NCBI GenBank assembly: GCA_964610345.1
Contig: CAZSVQ010000001.1
Coordinates: forward strand, 1-62,348
DNA from: HK-STAS-PATE-36 sp964610345
GTDB taxonomy: Bacteria; Patescibacteriota; Saccharimonadia; Saccharimonadales; JAGQNJ01
Direction of reading: 5' to 3'
Length of the DNA: 62,348 nucleotides
Shown here: one piece after another, positions 35,965-43,396 of the stretch
Position numbering within the stretch: position 1 is the first letter of the stretch
Layout of the letters: each line of letters starts with the position of its first letter
The notes under the pieces: model-generated
What the model saw: the letters and a program-made list of their open reading frames with translations, nothing else
What the model was told of the DNA's origin: nothing
Database searches by the model: none
Program-made: the position numbers and the translations under genes

Positions 35965-36396
35965 ATGAACGTTTTTGAGCGGTTTCCGTTACCAGAAATC
36001 CCAGAATCAAAGGAAGGTATTGCACCCGCAGATCAATTTGCCGAAGAAATTGAATTGCGGGTAGCTACCTTAAACGACTGTGTTGAAGATTTAATTGAGC
36101 GACGAATGACTTTTGCGCCCTACACTTTAATAACCATTGAGGGACAAAGGAATAATTTTATTCAACATTACTGCATGCTTAAATTTTTGAGTCAACGTAA
36201 TTTACTCGATAGATATTATGAAGATGCTAGCGCTATAAGATATAAAAATAGAACCGACTGGGAGGTAGTGCTAAATCGTCCATTGTCCGGTACTAGTTTG
36301 ACAGAAGAATATAGAATTGAAAGCCGAGAACCAAATAGTATGACAGATAGCGATAGGCACTTGTTTATTTTAAGATATAAACTTAATAAATTTTAA
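35965..36396 (+). CDS. Hypothetical protein
   Basis: 143 aa, no signal peptide and no membrane helix. The first half is acidic and helical, and the second half (about 90-143) reads like a small beta-sheet ending ILRYKLNKF. I recognise no family. A TATTGT box lies about 8 nt before ATG. It stands alone, convergent with the intron-bearing tRNA. Confidence 0.55.
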   Translation: MNVFERFPLPEIPESKEGIAPADQFAEEIELRVATLNDCVEDLIERRMTFAPYTLITIEGQRNNFIQHYCMLKFLSQRNLLDRYYEDASAIRYKNRTDWEVVLNRPLSGTSLTEEYRIESREPNSMTDSDRHLFILRYKLNKF

Positions 36397-36403
36397 ACTA
36401 AAT

Positions 36404-36443
36404 AAAAACAGCTTTTGAATGTATTAAACATAAAACTGTTTTT
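36404..36443. terminator. Bidirectional terminator-like hairpin
   Basis: Arms AAAAACAG (36404-36411) and CTGTTTTT (36436-36443) around a 24-nt loop, between two convergent genes. It would end the gene at 35965 and the tRNA transcript from the other strand. Confidence 0.5.
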
Positions 36444-36452
36444 GATATGTTT

Positions 36453-37138
36453 TGGTGGGGGTGGTTGGAATTGAACCAACGACCAATCGGTTATGCGTAC
36501 CACTACAACTTTAGTTGCCCCTTTCGGGTTTGATGGTCTGGACTGTCTCTTCATCCTTCTTAGCCACTAAGGCTACGAAGGAGCCTGCCGTACAGTCTCT
36601 ACACCTTCCCGCTGATAAGCGGGCTTGGCTCGGGATTGCCATTTTAAAGGGTTCCCCGAATTTGACAAGATATACTTATCGGTTGCCCGATAAGCAGCCC
36701 TAAACAATTGTGCATATCTAGTATAAACTACAGTTATGAATAAAGAGTCTAGCTGCAAGATCTGTAGCAAAACCCTCAAAGGTAGACAAACATTCTTTTG
36801 CTCGATTAAATGCAAAAATGCTGCACATTAATCTTATCCAGCCCAGAATAAATGAGGGCTAGAACGCAAACTTCACTATGTAGAGAAGCTTGGCGGAAAA
36901 TGCTCAAAGTGCGGTTATGCTAAGAATCTTGCTGCTCTAGCTTTTCACCATTTGAATGGTAAAGAATTTCAGCTGGATGCCCGCGCTCTATCTAACCGTA
37001 GGTTGAATCCTATTCTAGAAGAGATCGCAAAATGCGTTCTACTCTGTCATAACTGTCATGCTGAGACACATAATCCCAGTTTAGACTTAGCTAAATTGTC
37101 AATTGAGCCGACTGCTCTAACCACTGAGCTACACCCCC
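36453..37138 (-). tRNA. tRNA with anticodon CAT (elongator Met or Ile2), split by a group I intron
   Basis: On the - strand the 5' exon (37138-37106) gives acceptor GGGGGTG, D-arm GCTC/GAGC and the anticodon stem start GTCGG with CT. The 3' exon (36495-36453) gives CATAA, CCGAT, T-arm GTTGG-TTCAATT-CCAAC, acceptor CACCCCC, A and CCA. Joined, they make a perfect 76-nt tRNA with anticodon loop CTCATAA. CAT may be elongator Met or lysidine-modified Ile2; the separate tRNA at 38196 is the initiator. Junctions could shift by the repeated CA, but only a cut after U33 also lets the intron end in G. Confidence 0.9.
36496..37105 (-). mobile_element. Group I self-splicing intron (IC3-like) in the anticodon loop
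   Basis: 610 nt. The catalytic core is readable on the - strand: P with AATTCGGGGAACCC (about 36650-36665), Q with GGCAATCCCGAGCCAAGCC (36640-36622), P6 hairpin CCCGC/GCGGG, R with GGAAGGTGTAGAGACT (36609-36594) and S with AGAGACAGTCC (36550-36540). P4 pairs TTCGGG/CCCGAG, P7 pairs GACTGT/ACAGTC, P8 and P9 hairpins follow. The order and words match cyanobacterial tRNA-Leu introns closely. The 5' 370 nt carry the opposite-strand HNH relic. I could not place the guide sequence for P1. The core looks intact, so splicing is likely. Confidence 0.88.
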
Positions 37139-37146
37139 TTGTATAG
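36736..37146 (+). pseudogene. HNH homing-endonuclease relic, antisense to the intron
   Basis: One frame on the + strand reads MNKESSCKICSKTLKGRQ, then a second Cys pair region, TAA at 36829, TGA at 36853, and continues in the same frame with KLGGKCSKCGYAKNLAAL, FHHLNGKEFQLD and LLCHNCHAETHNP: zinc-finger and HNH parts of a homing endonuclease. Both stops are single-base changes from sense codons and no frameshift is needed. TGA is a stop in this genome. The last 16 codons run into the tRNA 5' exon. The 3' part could still be made from ATG 36952, but without the N-terminal finger. Confidence 0.8.
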
Positions 37147-37207
37147 TTGTGAATTATATTCAACCATCATCAAGATTGTTAATAGTTAGAAAATAATTAC
37201 AGAATTA

Positions 37208-37235
37208 CAGATTATAAAGTGAACTTTATAATCTG
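37208..37235. promoter_or_regulatory. 28-bp palindrome holding two outward TATAAT boxes
   Basis: CAGATTATAAAGT-GA-ACTTTATAATCTG is a perfect 13-bp dyad. TATAAT occurs on the + strand (37227-37232) toward ftsB and on the - strand (37216-37211) toward the intron-bearing tRNA, whose 5' end is about 70 nt away. A second TATAAT (37317-37322) lies 14 nt before the ftsB ATG. Confidence 0.5.
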
Positions 37236-37336
37236 GTGTAGCTAGGAACTTTGCTTAAATACTTAAAATTCATATGTAAGCAACAGAGTGGATTATAACA
37301 GAAAAACGATTCAGTATATAATGGTTACGGATAATT

Positions 37337-37780
37337 ATGATACAAAAAATAATTCAACAAACCCTACATTTTATACGTCGACTAACTGACATGCGTTTTT
37401 TGGGTCAAGTAATCTTCGTAATTATTATTCTGTTAGTCAGCTGGAGTACAGCCAAAGCTATTCAACAAAATTATGATATTCAAAAACAAGTTGCATCAAA
37501 GCAAAAAGAAAACGATGTCCAAAAACTTAAAAACGAAAACTTAAAAATTAAGAATAAATACCTTGAAACAGATGAATATTTAGAACTTACCGCTCGACGC
37601 CGGTTAGGCAAAGCGGCACCTGGTGAAACTTTAGTAATAATCTCTAAAGAAGTTGCATTGCGTAACACTGTAGAAAGTAGTATAAAGCCCGACGAGCAAA
37701 TCCAGCAAGAAGCTGATGAAACCAAACCAACCTACCAACGCAACTTAGAGGCTTGGTCTAGGTTTTTCTTCCGTCACTAA
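37337..37780 (+). CDS. FtsB/DivIC-like septum formation protein
   Basis: 147 aa bitopic protein: cytoplasmic N-terminus with RFLGQVIF, helix (about 22-40), then a coiled coil (about 45-80, KLKNENLKIKNKYLETDEYLE) and the ARRRLGKAAPGETLVII motif that marks FtsB/DivIC. It joins FtsL/FtsQ-type proteins at the division site. The family call is good; FtsB versus DivIC cannot be decided. Confidence 0.8.
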   Translation: MIQKIIQQTLHFIRRLTDMRFLGQVIFVIIILLVSWSTAKAIQQNYDIQKQVASKQKENDVQKLKNENLKIKNKYLETDEYLELTARRRLGKAAPGETLVIISKEVALRNTVESSIKPDEQIQQEADETKPTYQRNLEAWSRFFFRH

Positions 37781-37787
37781 ATTTGAA

Positions 37788-37925
37788 TTAGGTCTGAACT
37801 ATTAACTTTAAAATAGTTTCTTGAAATTGGCTAACTATTAGGTAGCCTATGCCAAAAGCTATTAAAAAACTAATAGCCAGTATCAATAAATTGTGTGTTA
37901 AAGAATTTTCCACCTTCTTTTTCAT
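37788..37925 (-). CDS. Possible 45-aa single-pass membrane protein
   Basis: Frame on the - strand from ATG 37925: MKKKVENSLTHNLLILAISF..., with one strong membrane helix (about 13-35) and end LIVQT. It has no Shine-Dalgarno motif. It is convergent with the FtsB-like gene, 8 nt apart. It may be a true small membrane protein or chance, since AT-rich DNA often reads as hydrophobic. Confidence 0.35.
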   Translation of the reverse strand: MKKKVENSLTHNLLILAISFLIAFGIGYLIVSQFQETILKLIVQT

Positions 37926-38164
37926 ACTTTAATATTAACAGAAAAAATAAATCCCAGATACAAATATTGGTTACAACAATAAAAAAGATTCAGATAAAAC
38001 GGGTCACTTTTGTTGTTTGCGGGACTAAGGCTGGTAACGAGTTGTCCGCTTTGTACTATGCTCGAAGTAAACTATTGCACGCAGAAGTTTGCGAACGCAC
38101 CTCGGACAATTATACTTTCTGAGAAAAACTGAGCCACAGAATCAAGCCTAGCTCATAATATGAA

Positions 38165-38190
38165 AAAGACCCCACTTGGAGTGGGGTACT
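38165..38190 (-). terminator. Rho-independent terminator of tRNA-fMet
   Basis: On the - strand: CCCCAC-TCCAA-GTGGGG followed by TCTTTTT, about 10 nt after the tRNA CCA. Confidence 0.88.
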
Positions 38191-38195
38191 TTTCA

Positions 38196-38270
38196 TGGTT
38201 GCGGGACCAGGACTCGAACCTGGGACCTCGTGGTTATGAGCCACGCGAGCTGCCGCTGCTCCATCCCGCG
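38196..38270 (-). tRNA. Initiator tRNA-fMet (CAT)
   Basis: Complete 75-nt cloverleaf with encoded CCA: acceptor CGCGGGA/TCCCGCA with the C1-A72 mismatch that marks bacterial initiators, D-arm GAGC/GCTC, anticodon arm CGTGG/CCACG with loop CTCATAA, T-arm CCAGG/CCTGG with TTCGAGT. Confidence 0.96.
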
Positions 38271-38349
38271 TCGGCGGTTATAAAGTTGTAAAATGATGCA
38301 AACTTACAACTTAGCAAACACTATAATACTAAACAGGGGTAGGATTGTC

Positions 38350-38371
38350 AATAATCCAAGAGAGGATTATT
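38350..38371. repeat. 8-bp inverted repeat upstream of tatC
   Basis: AATAATCC-AAGAGA-GGATTATT followed by T residues, about 28 nt before the tatC -10 box. It could be a terminator for upstream transcripts or an operator. Confidence 0.4.
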
Positions 38372-38398
38372 TTACTTATTAAGCAACAGCGGTTATGC

Positions 38399-38404
38399 TA
38401 TAAG
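38399..38404 (+). promoter_or_regulatory. TATAAG box before tatC
   Basis: TATAAG ends 5 nt before the ATG at 38410: a leaderless-type promoter. Confidence 0.4.
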
Positions 38405-38409
38405 TACAT

Positions 38410-39417
38410 ATGCAACAGGAGCCACGCAAAAGATCATGGAATGCTGACATTGTTAATGTTCGGCGAACGTATAGCTCTAAGCCACAGACTGTTGACAGGG
38501 TGAGTATTCCAGTTAGCACCGAAAAACCAACCTCTGCTATTGGCCACTCTGCACTAAAAGCCGTAACCGAGCAAAAAATCACCACCAAACATAGAGAAAT
38601 AAAGCAGGTAGAAGATGTTGACGAGGCAACCTTGGCTGATGTATCTAAAAAGATGTATAGGCCAAATTACTACAAGCATTCTCACAAAATACCGATGATG
38701 GATCATGTTGGCGAGCTCCGTAGGCGTGCATTATATTGTTTGATAGCACTATTTATTGGCGGAATAATTGGTTATAAGTTCCAAGACCAAATTATCGCTT
38801 GGTTGGTTAAGCCACTCGGTCAACAATTGTTTTACACCAGTCCAACTGGCGGGTTTGATTTTTTAATTAAAATTTGTTTGTTTTTTGGATTTATTTTGGC
38901 TGTGCCAGTGATAATTTATAACTTGTTTAAGTTTATCTCTCCGGCGATTCCGCCTCATGTTACTTATAGCTTTGCAAAAATAATTTCTGTTTCTATAGTG
39001 CTGGCACTCGCTGGCGTGGCGTTTGCATATTTTGTGAGTTTGCCATCGGCACTTCACTTTTTGAATAATTTTAGCAATGACCAAGTCTCGTCATTGATTA
39101 GTGCTCAAGAATATTTTAACTTTGTGATGATTTATATGGCCGGCTTTGCCTTGTTGTTCCAGATGCCGTTAGTCTTTTCTTTTATCAACAAAGTCAAGCC
39201 ACTTAAACCCTCGCAGTTACTAAAAAAACAAAAAGTTGTTATTTTGGTAAGTTTTATTATCGCAGCAATGTTAACACCAACACCAGACCCAATTAATCAA
39301 GCCTTAATGGCGGCGCCAATAATTGCTTTATACCAAACTTCAATTGGGGTGGTTTGGCGCGATAACAAACGCGGTTATGGCAAGCAACAGCGTAACCGGC
39401 AACTAGAATTTGCTTAA
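38410..39417 (+). CDS. tatC: Twin-arginine translocase subunit TatC
   Basis: 335 aa. A polar, basic N-terminal extension (about 1-95) precedes the TatC core with six helices. The signature MDHVGELRRRALYCL (about 97) and the SPTGGFDFLIKICLFFG and TPTPDPINQALMAAP motifs are present. TatC recognises RR signal peptides. TatA is encoded at 41109, and a small protein with an RR signal at 48031. E. coli TatC has about 258 aa, so the extension is extra. Confidence 0.95.
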   Translation: MQQEPRKRSWNADIVNVRRTYSSKPQTVDRVSIPVSTEKPTSAIGHSALKAVTEQKITTKHREIKQVEDVDEATLADVSKKMYRPNYYKHSHKIPMMDHVGELRRRALYCLIALFIGGIIGYKFQDQIIAWLVKPLGQQLFYTSPTGGFDFLIKICLFFGFILAVPVIIYNLFKFISPAIPPHVTYSFAKIISVSIVLALAGVAFAYFVSLPSALHFLNNFSNDQVSSLISAQEYFNFVMIYMAGFALLFQMPLVFSFINKVKPLKPSQLLKKQKVVILVSFIIAAMLTPTPDPINQALMAAPIIALYQTSIGVVWRDNKRGYGKQQRNRQLEFA

Positions 39418-39423
39418 ACCAAG

Positions 39424-41043
39424 TTAAGCAGTCAGCATAGTAAACTCAGCAACAGTTTGTTCGTTTGGCTCGGAGTTGATTGAAATGGTGCCGTTGATTT
39501 TGTCCAGCAGTTGTTTATCTATAAATAGGCTTAGGCCTAAACCATCATGATTATAGGTCAAAACATCTTCGCCAGTAGAAAAAGGTTTAAATAATAATTG
39601 AATATTTTCGGGCTTGATGCCAACACCATTATCAGTAATTTTTACCGTTATTTTATGGCTATTTTCAATTACAGAGATGTCAATATTGCCACCTTCTTTG
39701 CTGAAGTCAGCAGCGTTTTCTAGTAAGCTGTTTAAAATAAATGAAAATTCAGTTGCGTGAATTACCGATTTAGGCCCTACTTTTATATCGCTTGAAACGT
39801 TGAGTTTTTTGACTTCAATAACTGATTGGTTGTTAGCTATTACTCCTGTAACAAGAGCAGAAATCGAGACCGTGCTGGCGGGTAAAGTGGCAGAAAATAG
39901 CAACTGCATCCGTTCCGACAATCTACCAAGCATAGTCAAGCTACTAGTTAAAAGTGACCTAACTTGCTGATTGGTTATTTGCTGGGCACCAGTTTGCATA
40001 GCCAAAGTAATTGATTGCAATGAGGTACCAAGCGAACGTATTATCCGGAGTCGTTTGTCTTCTAGTTCGACTGTGGCTTTTTGAATACTAACTATAACCG
40101 TGCGACGTTTATGGGTAAGGCGATTAAGCCTCAGGGCATTGGCAAAAATAAAGACGACCATAATGGCTATAACTATTTGGTATATAAAATAAGCAGATTT
40201 TGTTTCTATGCCAGTTTGAAGCAAGACCCAGTTTACGAACATACCACTTACTATTGCTAGCGAGATTGGTAAAATGAAGTACCATTTTGTAATAAAGTCT
40301 TTTAAACCAACTTTTTTAACATCATTGAGGCTAAGGAATAAACTATTGTCGGAATCATTAATAACTTCCATAGCAGCATAATCAATTGTAGTGGCTAAAT
40401 CCAGGACGGTTGGTTTTAAAGTACTAATGGCAGTGGGTTCTGGAGGTTGAGCTTTTTCGAGCAATTCTATACTACTTTTTGAGGTTGCCAAAGGTGTGTT
40501 GAGGTGGTGAAGAACCAGACGCATAAAACTTTTTTGCTCGGCTAACTTGGCTTGGAGCTTTTTAATTAACAGTAGGATTTTGTTGATTTTGTGCTTGTCT
40601 AGCATTGCCTGCAGTAGTAATATTAGAGCTAATAATGCTAGTAATAGCCAGCTATAAAATGGTAACTGGCGTTTTTGCGCTTCTGGCAAATCATTAATTA
40701 GATTAATTAATGGATTTAAAAATGAGAAGCCCTTTACTGGTTGTGCTATTTGGTTTGGTGAAGCAGATTGCTTAGGCCTAGTCGGAGGTGTTGGTGTAGT
40801 ATTATTTACAGGTTGTGGAGGTGGGTCTGGATCTTCTGGTGGTTGGGGAGGCTCTGGCGGTTCTGGTGGCTGAGGGGTGGTTGGGCAGGCTTGGCCATAA
40901 GCACACTGGCCATAAGCATCTTGCCCAAATTGGGCAAAGGTAGTTGATGTTGTTGCTAAAAATACCAATGTTGTAACTACCAAAAACATCAACAGATTTA
41001 GCAGAGATTTGTTTATGGCTTTAAAGCTAATGAATATTTGCAT
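39424..41043 (-). CDS. Orphan membrane sensor histidine kinase
   Basis: 539 aa from ATG 41043, chosen because a signal-like helix follows at once (MQIFISFKAINKSLLNLLMF); the frame is open upstream to 41106. After the first helix comes a Cys/Gln-rich then proline-rich outer segment (about 40-110), a helix (about 130), a histidine-box-like stretch RLVLHHLNTPLATSK (about 175), two more helices (about 255-305), a dimerisation-like coil, and the HATPase domain with LLENAADFSKEGG, ITDNGVGI and HDGLGLSLF. No response regulator lies near. The order, with an HxxNTP box before more helices, is odd. It is divergent from tatA. Confidence 0.75.
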   Translation of the reverse strand: MQIFISFKAINKSLLNLLMFLVVTTLVFLATTSTTFAQFGQDAYGQCAYGQACPTTPQPPEPPEPPQPPEDPDPPPQPVNNTTPTPPTRPKQSASPNQIAQPVKGFSFLNPLINLINDLPEAQKRQLPFYSWLLLALLALILLLQAMLDKHKINKILLLIKKLQAKLAEQKSFMRLVLHHLNTPLATSKSSIELLEKAQPPEPTAISTLKPTVLDLATTIDYAAMEVINDSDNSLFLSLNDVKKVGLKDFITKWYFILPISLAIVSGMFVNWVLLQTGIETKSAYFIYQIVIAIMVVFIFANALRLNRLTHKRRTVIVSIQKATVELEDKRLRIIRSLGTSLQSITLAMQTGAQQITNQQVRSLLTSSLTMLGRLSERMQLLFSATLPASTVSISALVTGVIANNQSVIEVKKLNVSSDIKVGPKSVIHATEFSFILNSLLENAADFSKEGGNIDISVIENSHKITVKITDNGVGIKPENIQLLFKPFSTGEDVLTYNHDGLGLSLFIDKQLLDKINGTISINSEPNEQTVAEFTMLTA

Positions 41044-41108
41044 GGTTTGTTTTTTTGAGTTATGCTTAACAGTATAAACTAAATGAAGAAGAGAGGGAAT
41101 ATTCATAT

Positions 41109-41282
41109 ATGTTTGGTTTAGGCGTACCAGAACTATTAATCATCTTATTGATTCTTTTGCTTTTGTTTGGAGCCAGCCGCTTACCAAAGTTGTCTAAGTC
41201 GCTTGGTGAATCAGCACGAGAACTCCGTAAAGGGCTAAACGACGACCCACACGGCAAAGACGATTCAAAAGAAAAAAGCTAA
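41109..41282 (+). CDS. tatA: Twin-arginine translocase subunit TatA
   Basis: 57 aa. It begins MFGLGVPELLIILLILLLLF, the short TatA helix, followed by GASRLPKLSKSLGESARELRKGL, the amphipathic helix (quoted in parts), and an acidic/basic tail. The FG-x-LPKL hinge is diagnostic. TatA oligomers form the pore for folded proteins with TatC. TatB is not seen, as in minimal Tat systems. The gene is short enough to be missed by ORF callers. Confidence 0.92.
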   Translation: MFGLGVPELLIILLILLLLFGASRLPKLSKSLGESARELRKGLNDDPHGKDDSKEKS

Positions 41283-41314
41283 TATAGATTAGCTAAGAAA
41301 CACTGGGGGAGGGA

Positions 41315-41647
41315 GTGGCTTACACACCAAAAGTTTTATTTGCGACAGGCTATCCGTCGACAACTGGTACGGTATTGTATACTGTGCCAGTCGGCGCTAG
41401 TGCTATTGTAAAAAATGTTGTTATGACTAATACTACCAGCGTTGATGCTTGGGTGCATCTTTCTGTTGTTCCTCAAGGTGATTCCTCGCAAGCATCGAAC
41501 CGTATTCTGGCGGCATACAACGTCCCACCTAATGGTATTTCTACTTTAGATTGTAGTATTGTCGTACCGTCTCAAAGCTATTTACACGCTACTAATGGAA
41601 CTAATAATGCTGTTACCATGACAATTTCTGGAGTGGAGATAACCTAA
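41315..41647 (+). CDS. Phage-tail-like protein, small beta domain
   Basis: 110 aa from GTG, with a G-rich ribosome site right before it. The pattern GTVLYTVPVGASAIVKNVVMTNTTS, quoted in part, then a beta-rich centre and the end MTISGVEIT, is the one seen in small tail-fibre-associated proteins of tailed phages, where TLYTVPAGxxAIVK starts and ISGxE ends the domain. There is no signal peptide. It is the first gene of the 41315-47385 cassette, 2 nt before the next one. Confidence 0.65.
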   Translation: MAYTPKVLFATGYPSTTGTVLYTVPVGASAIVKNVVMTNTTSVDAWVHLSVVPQGDSSQASNRILAAYNVPPNGISTLDCSIVVPSQSYLHATNGTNNAVTMTISGVEIT

Positions 41648-41648
41648 T

Positions 41649-42143
41649 ATGGCCGTCAATAGTAGTTTAAATGCGGTTGATCCAAGGCCAGTTGTCAGGC
41701 GATTGATTGGGCAAGTTAGTGGCTTATCTACTAGTGGCGCAAACTATAGCCCTAATAATCAGATGGGCGGTGAAATCACATTTGCCATGGCTACTAGGGC
41801 TTCAGGAGGCTACGGCACAGTAACTACGGCTACAATAATAGATACGGCAAATGTTATCGGCGCGGTAGATTTACATTTGTTTAGCTCTAGCATTACACCT
41901 GCTAATGATAAATCTGCAACCAATTTTTCAGACAGTGCTATGACTCAAAATTATATGGGTACAATATCTTTTCCAGCACCAACATCGTTTACTAATAATC
42001 GCGGAATCAGCCTATCGGCGATAGGGCTAACGTATAATTGTACATCAACAATTTTATATGGATACCTAACGACACTAACACAACACGGTATCTTTAATTC
42101 CGCAACTGACATAACTATCAGCTTAACTACATACCAGTACTAA
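41649..42143 (+). CDS. Phage-tail-like protein with GAxY-type start
   Basis: 164 aa. Around residues 28-75 it reads SGANYSPNNQMGGEITF then IIDTANVIGAVDLHLF, a layout I know from tail-fibre region proteins of siphophages, where a GxYxxGDxxG stretch is followed by a DLxLF strand. All-beta prediction, no signal peptide. It is tightly packed between its neighbours (2 nt each side). Confidence 0.6.
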   Translation: MAVNSSLNAVDPRPVVRRLIGQVSGLSTSGANYSPNNQMGGEITFAMATRASGGYGTVTTATIIDTANVIGAVDLHLFSSSITPANDKSATNFSDSAMTQNYMGTISFPAPTSFTNNRGISLSAIGLTYNCTSTILYGYLTTLTQHGIFNSATDITISLTTYQY

Positions 42144-42145
42144 TC

Positions 42146-43372
42146 ATGGCGCTTAATAATAATCTGCCTATTTTACCTCTAAGACCAAGCGATGCCAACT
42201 CTCAGTTTCTTGCTAAAAATCTTATCTTGGCGTATCCAATGCTCTACGGGGGTAATACTCTTAAGAACTATGGATCATTAGGCGCCCAGGCAGATCTTAA
42301 CTTAAGTAATGTCAGTAGGGTTCGTCAGAACGGCATAACGAGCCTGTCATTTAACGGAACTTCATCAATAGCGAGCAATGCAACCATAAATATGACTGTG
42401 CCCCAAAAATGGTCATTCGCTTATTGGGTAAAATTTAATGGTTCGCCTTCGGCAGAGACTAGTTTGTTGACGCTACAGGGCCCAACTGAAGGGCATTTGC
42501 GGGCATGGGCAGATGGTCAAGGTATTTGGGCTTGGCAAAAGCATTCTATCGCCGATGCTTATTCTATTTTGCCAACTAGTGACTTCCCCACAAACAATAC
42601 TATGTTAGTTATAGCAGTTTATGACGACCCATTATTGCCACCTGCTCAACTACGAACAAATCAAGGATTAACAAATCATCCTTCACAACCGCAATCTTAT
42701 ACAGTTTTTAACGAAGCAACTGGGTCTCCTCTGACTACCGTAAATAGTATATATATTGGTGGCGGGCCTGGTAATTCAAAATTATTTAATGGTGTTCTGG
42801 GACCGGTTTATGTTTGGAGCCGGCCTTTATCTGAGTCAGAGATCTGGCAACTATGGCAGGACCCTTATGCACCGTTTAGGCGAAATACAGAACAATTAGT
42901 TACTCCATCTACTATGGTCAGTTCACAAGGCTCGAGCTTGCAGGGTATCGGTAAATCTACCGGATCATCACCCGTTATATCTGATAATTCAGCTTTAGTT
43001 ATTGGAATTGATGATAATTTAGTAGAACGCAACTATGTAAATGATGGAACTTCTTTAATCAATAGATTCAATGATGATCTCTACATAAACGATTACTATA
43101 ATTACCAGGATGTTGCATTAGACTCACTTATGACTGAGTTGACTACACCACCAGAGATTAATATTGTAGATGATTATAGCTATGCAAATATTCCAAATGA
43201 CCAGGTCATTGTTAATTCATCAAACATTGGGATAATTGATATTCAAGATAGTTTTCAGTTTGTTTCTGTTCCGACAGATTCAGTACTTGTAGAATCTAGT
43301 GGAGTATCTACTGTAAGCATAAATGACGATGTGGCATATGTTTCAGAGCCTGGAGAGCAGATAATTATATAA
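42146..43372 (+). CDS. LamG-like tail-fibre protein with C-terminal 26-residue repeats
   Basis: 408 aa. The N-terminal 250 residues form a concanavalin/LamG-like domain (WSFAYWVKF, IYIGGGPGNSKLFNGVLGPV, then RPLSESEIWQLWQDPYAPFRR); the SESEI...PYAPFR end is common in phage tail fibres and spikes. From about 330 come three repeats of about 26 residues with core I-DDxYxYxxxPxDQVIVxSS. LamG domains bind sugars or proteins. No signal peptide or anchor. Confidence 0.65.
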   Translation: MALNNNLPILPLRPSDANSQFLAKNLILAYPMLYGGNTLKNYGSLGAQADLNLSNVSRVRQNGITSLSFNGTSSIASNATINMTVPQKWSFAYWVKFNGSPSAETSLLTLQGPTEGHLRAWADGQGIWAWQKHSIADAYSILPTSDFPTNNTMLVIAVYDDPLLPPAQLRTNQGLTNHPSQPQSYTVFNEATGSPLTTVNSIYIGGGPGNSKLFNGVLGPVYVWSRPLSESEIWQLWQDPYAPFRRNTEQLVTPSTMVSSQGSSLQGIGKSTGSSPVISDNSALVIGIDDNLVERNYVNDGTSLINRFNDDLYINDYYNYQDVALDSLMTELTTPPEINIVDDYSYANIPNDQVIVNSSNIGIIDIQDSFQFVSVPTDSVLVESSGVSTVSINDDVAYVSEPGEQIII

Positions 43373-43396
43373 AATAGGGTAAAATAGACGTAAGCA

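Noticed and set aside
36829..36855. TGA in the HNH frame read as glycine (code 25, as in Gracilibacteria/Absconditabacteria)
   Set aside because: Many genes here end properly at TGA (ruvA, tsaE, the recA-downstream hydrolase, the 50935 gene), and a TAA also interrupts the same frame.
36952..37146. Intact small HNH protein from ATG 36952
   Set aside because: It is the tail of a longer broken frame; the N-terminal zinc-finger part is separated by two stops, and the last codons are the antisense of a tRNA exon.
37895..38122. 75-aa + strand ORF between ftsB and tRNA-fMet
   Set aside because: Mixed composition with no domain, no ribosome site, and it overlaps the small - strand membrane ORF; treated as chance.
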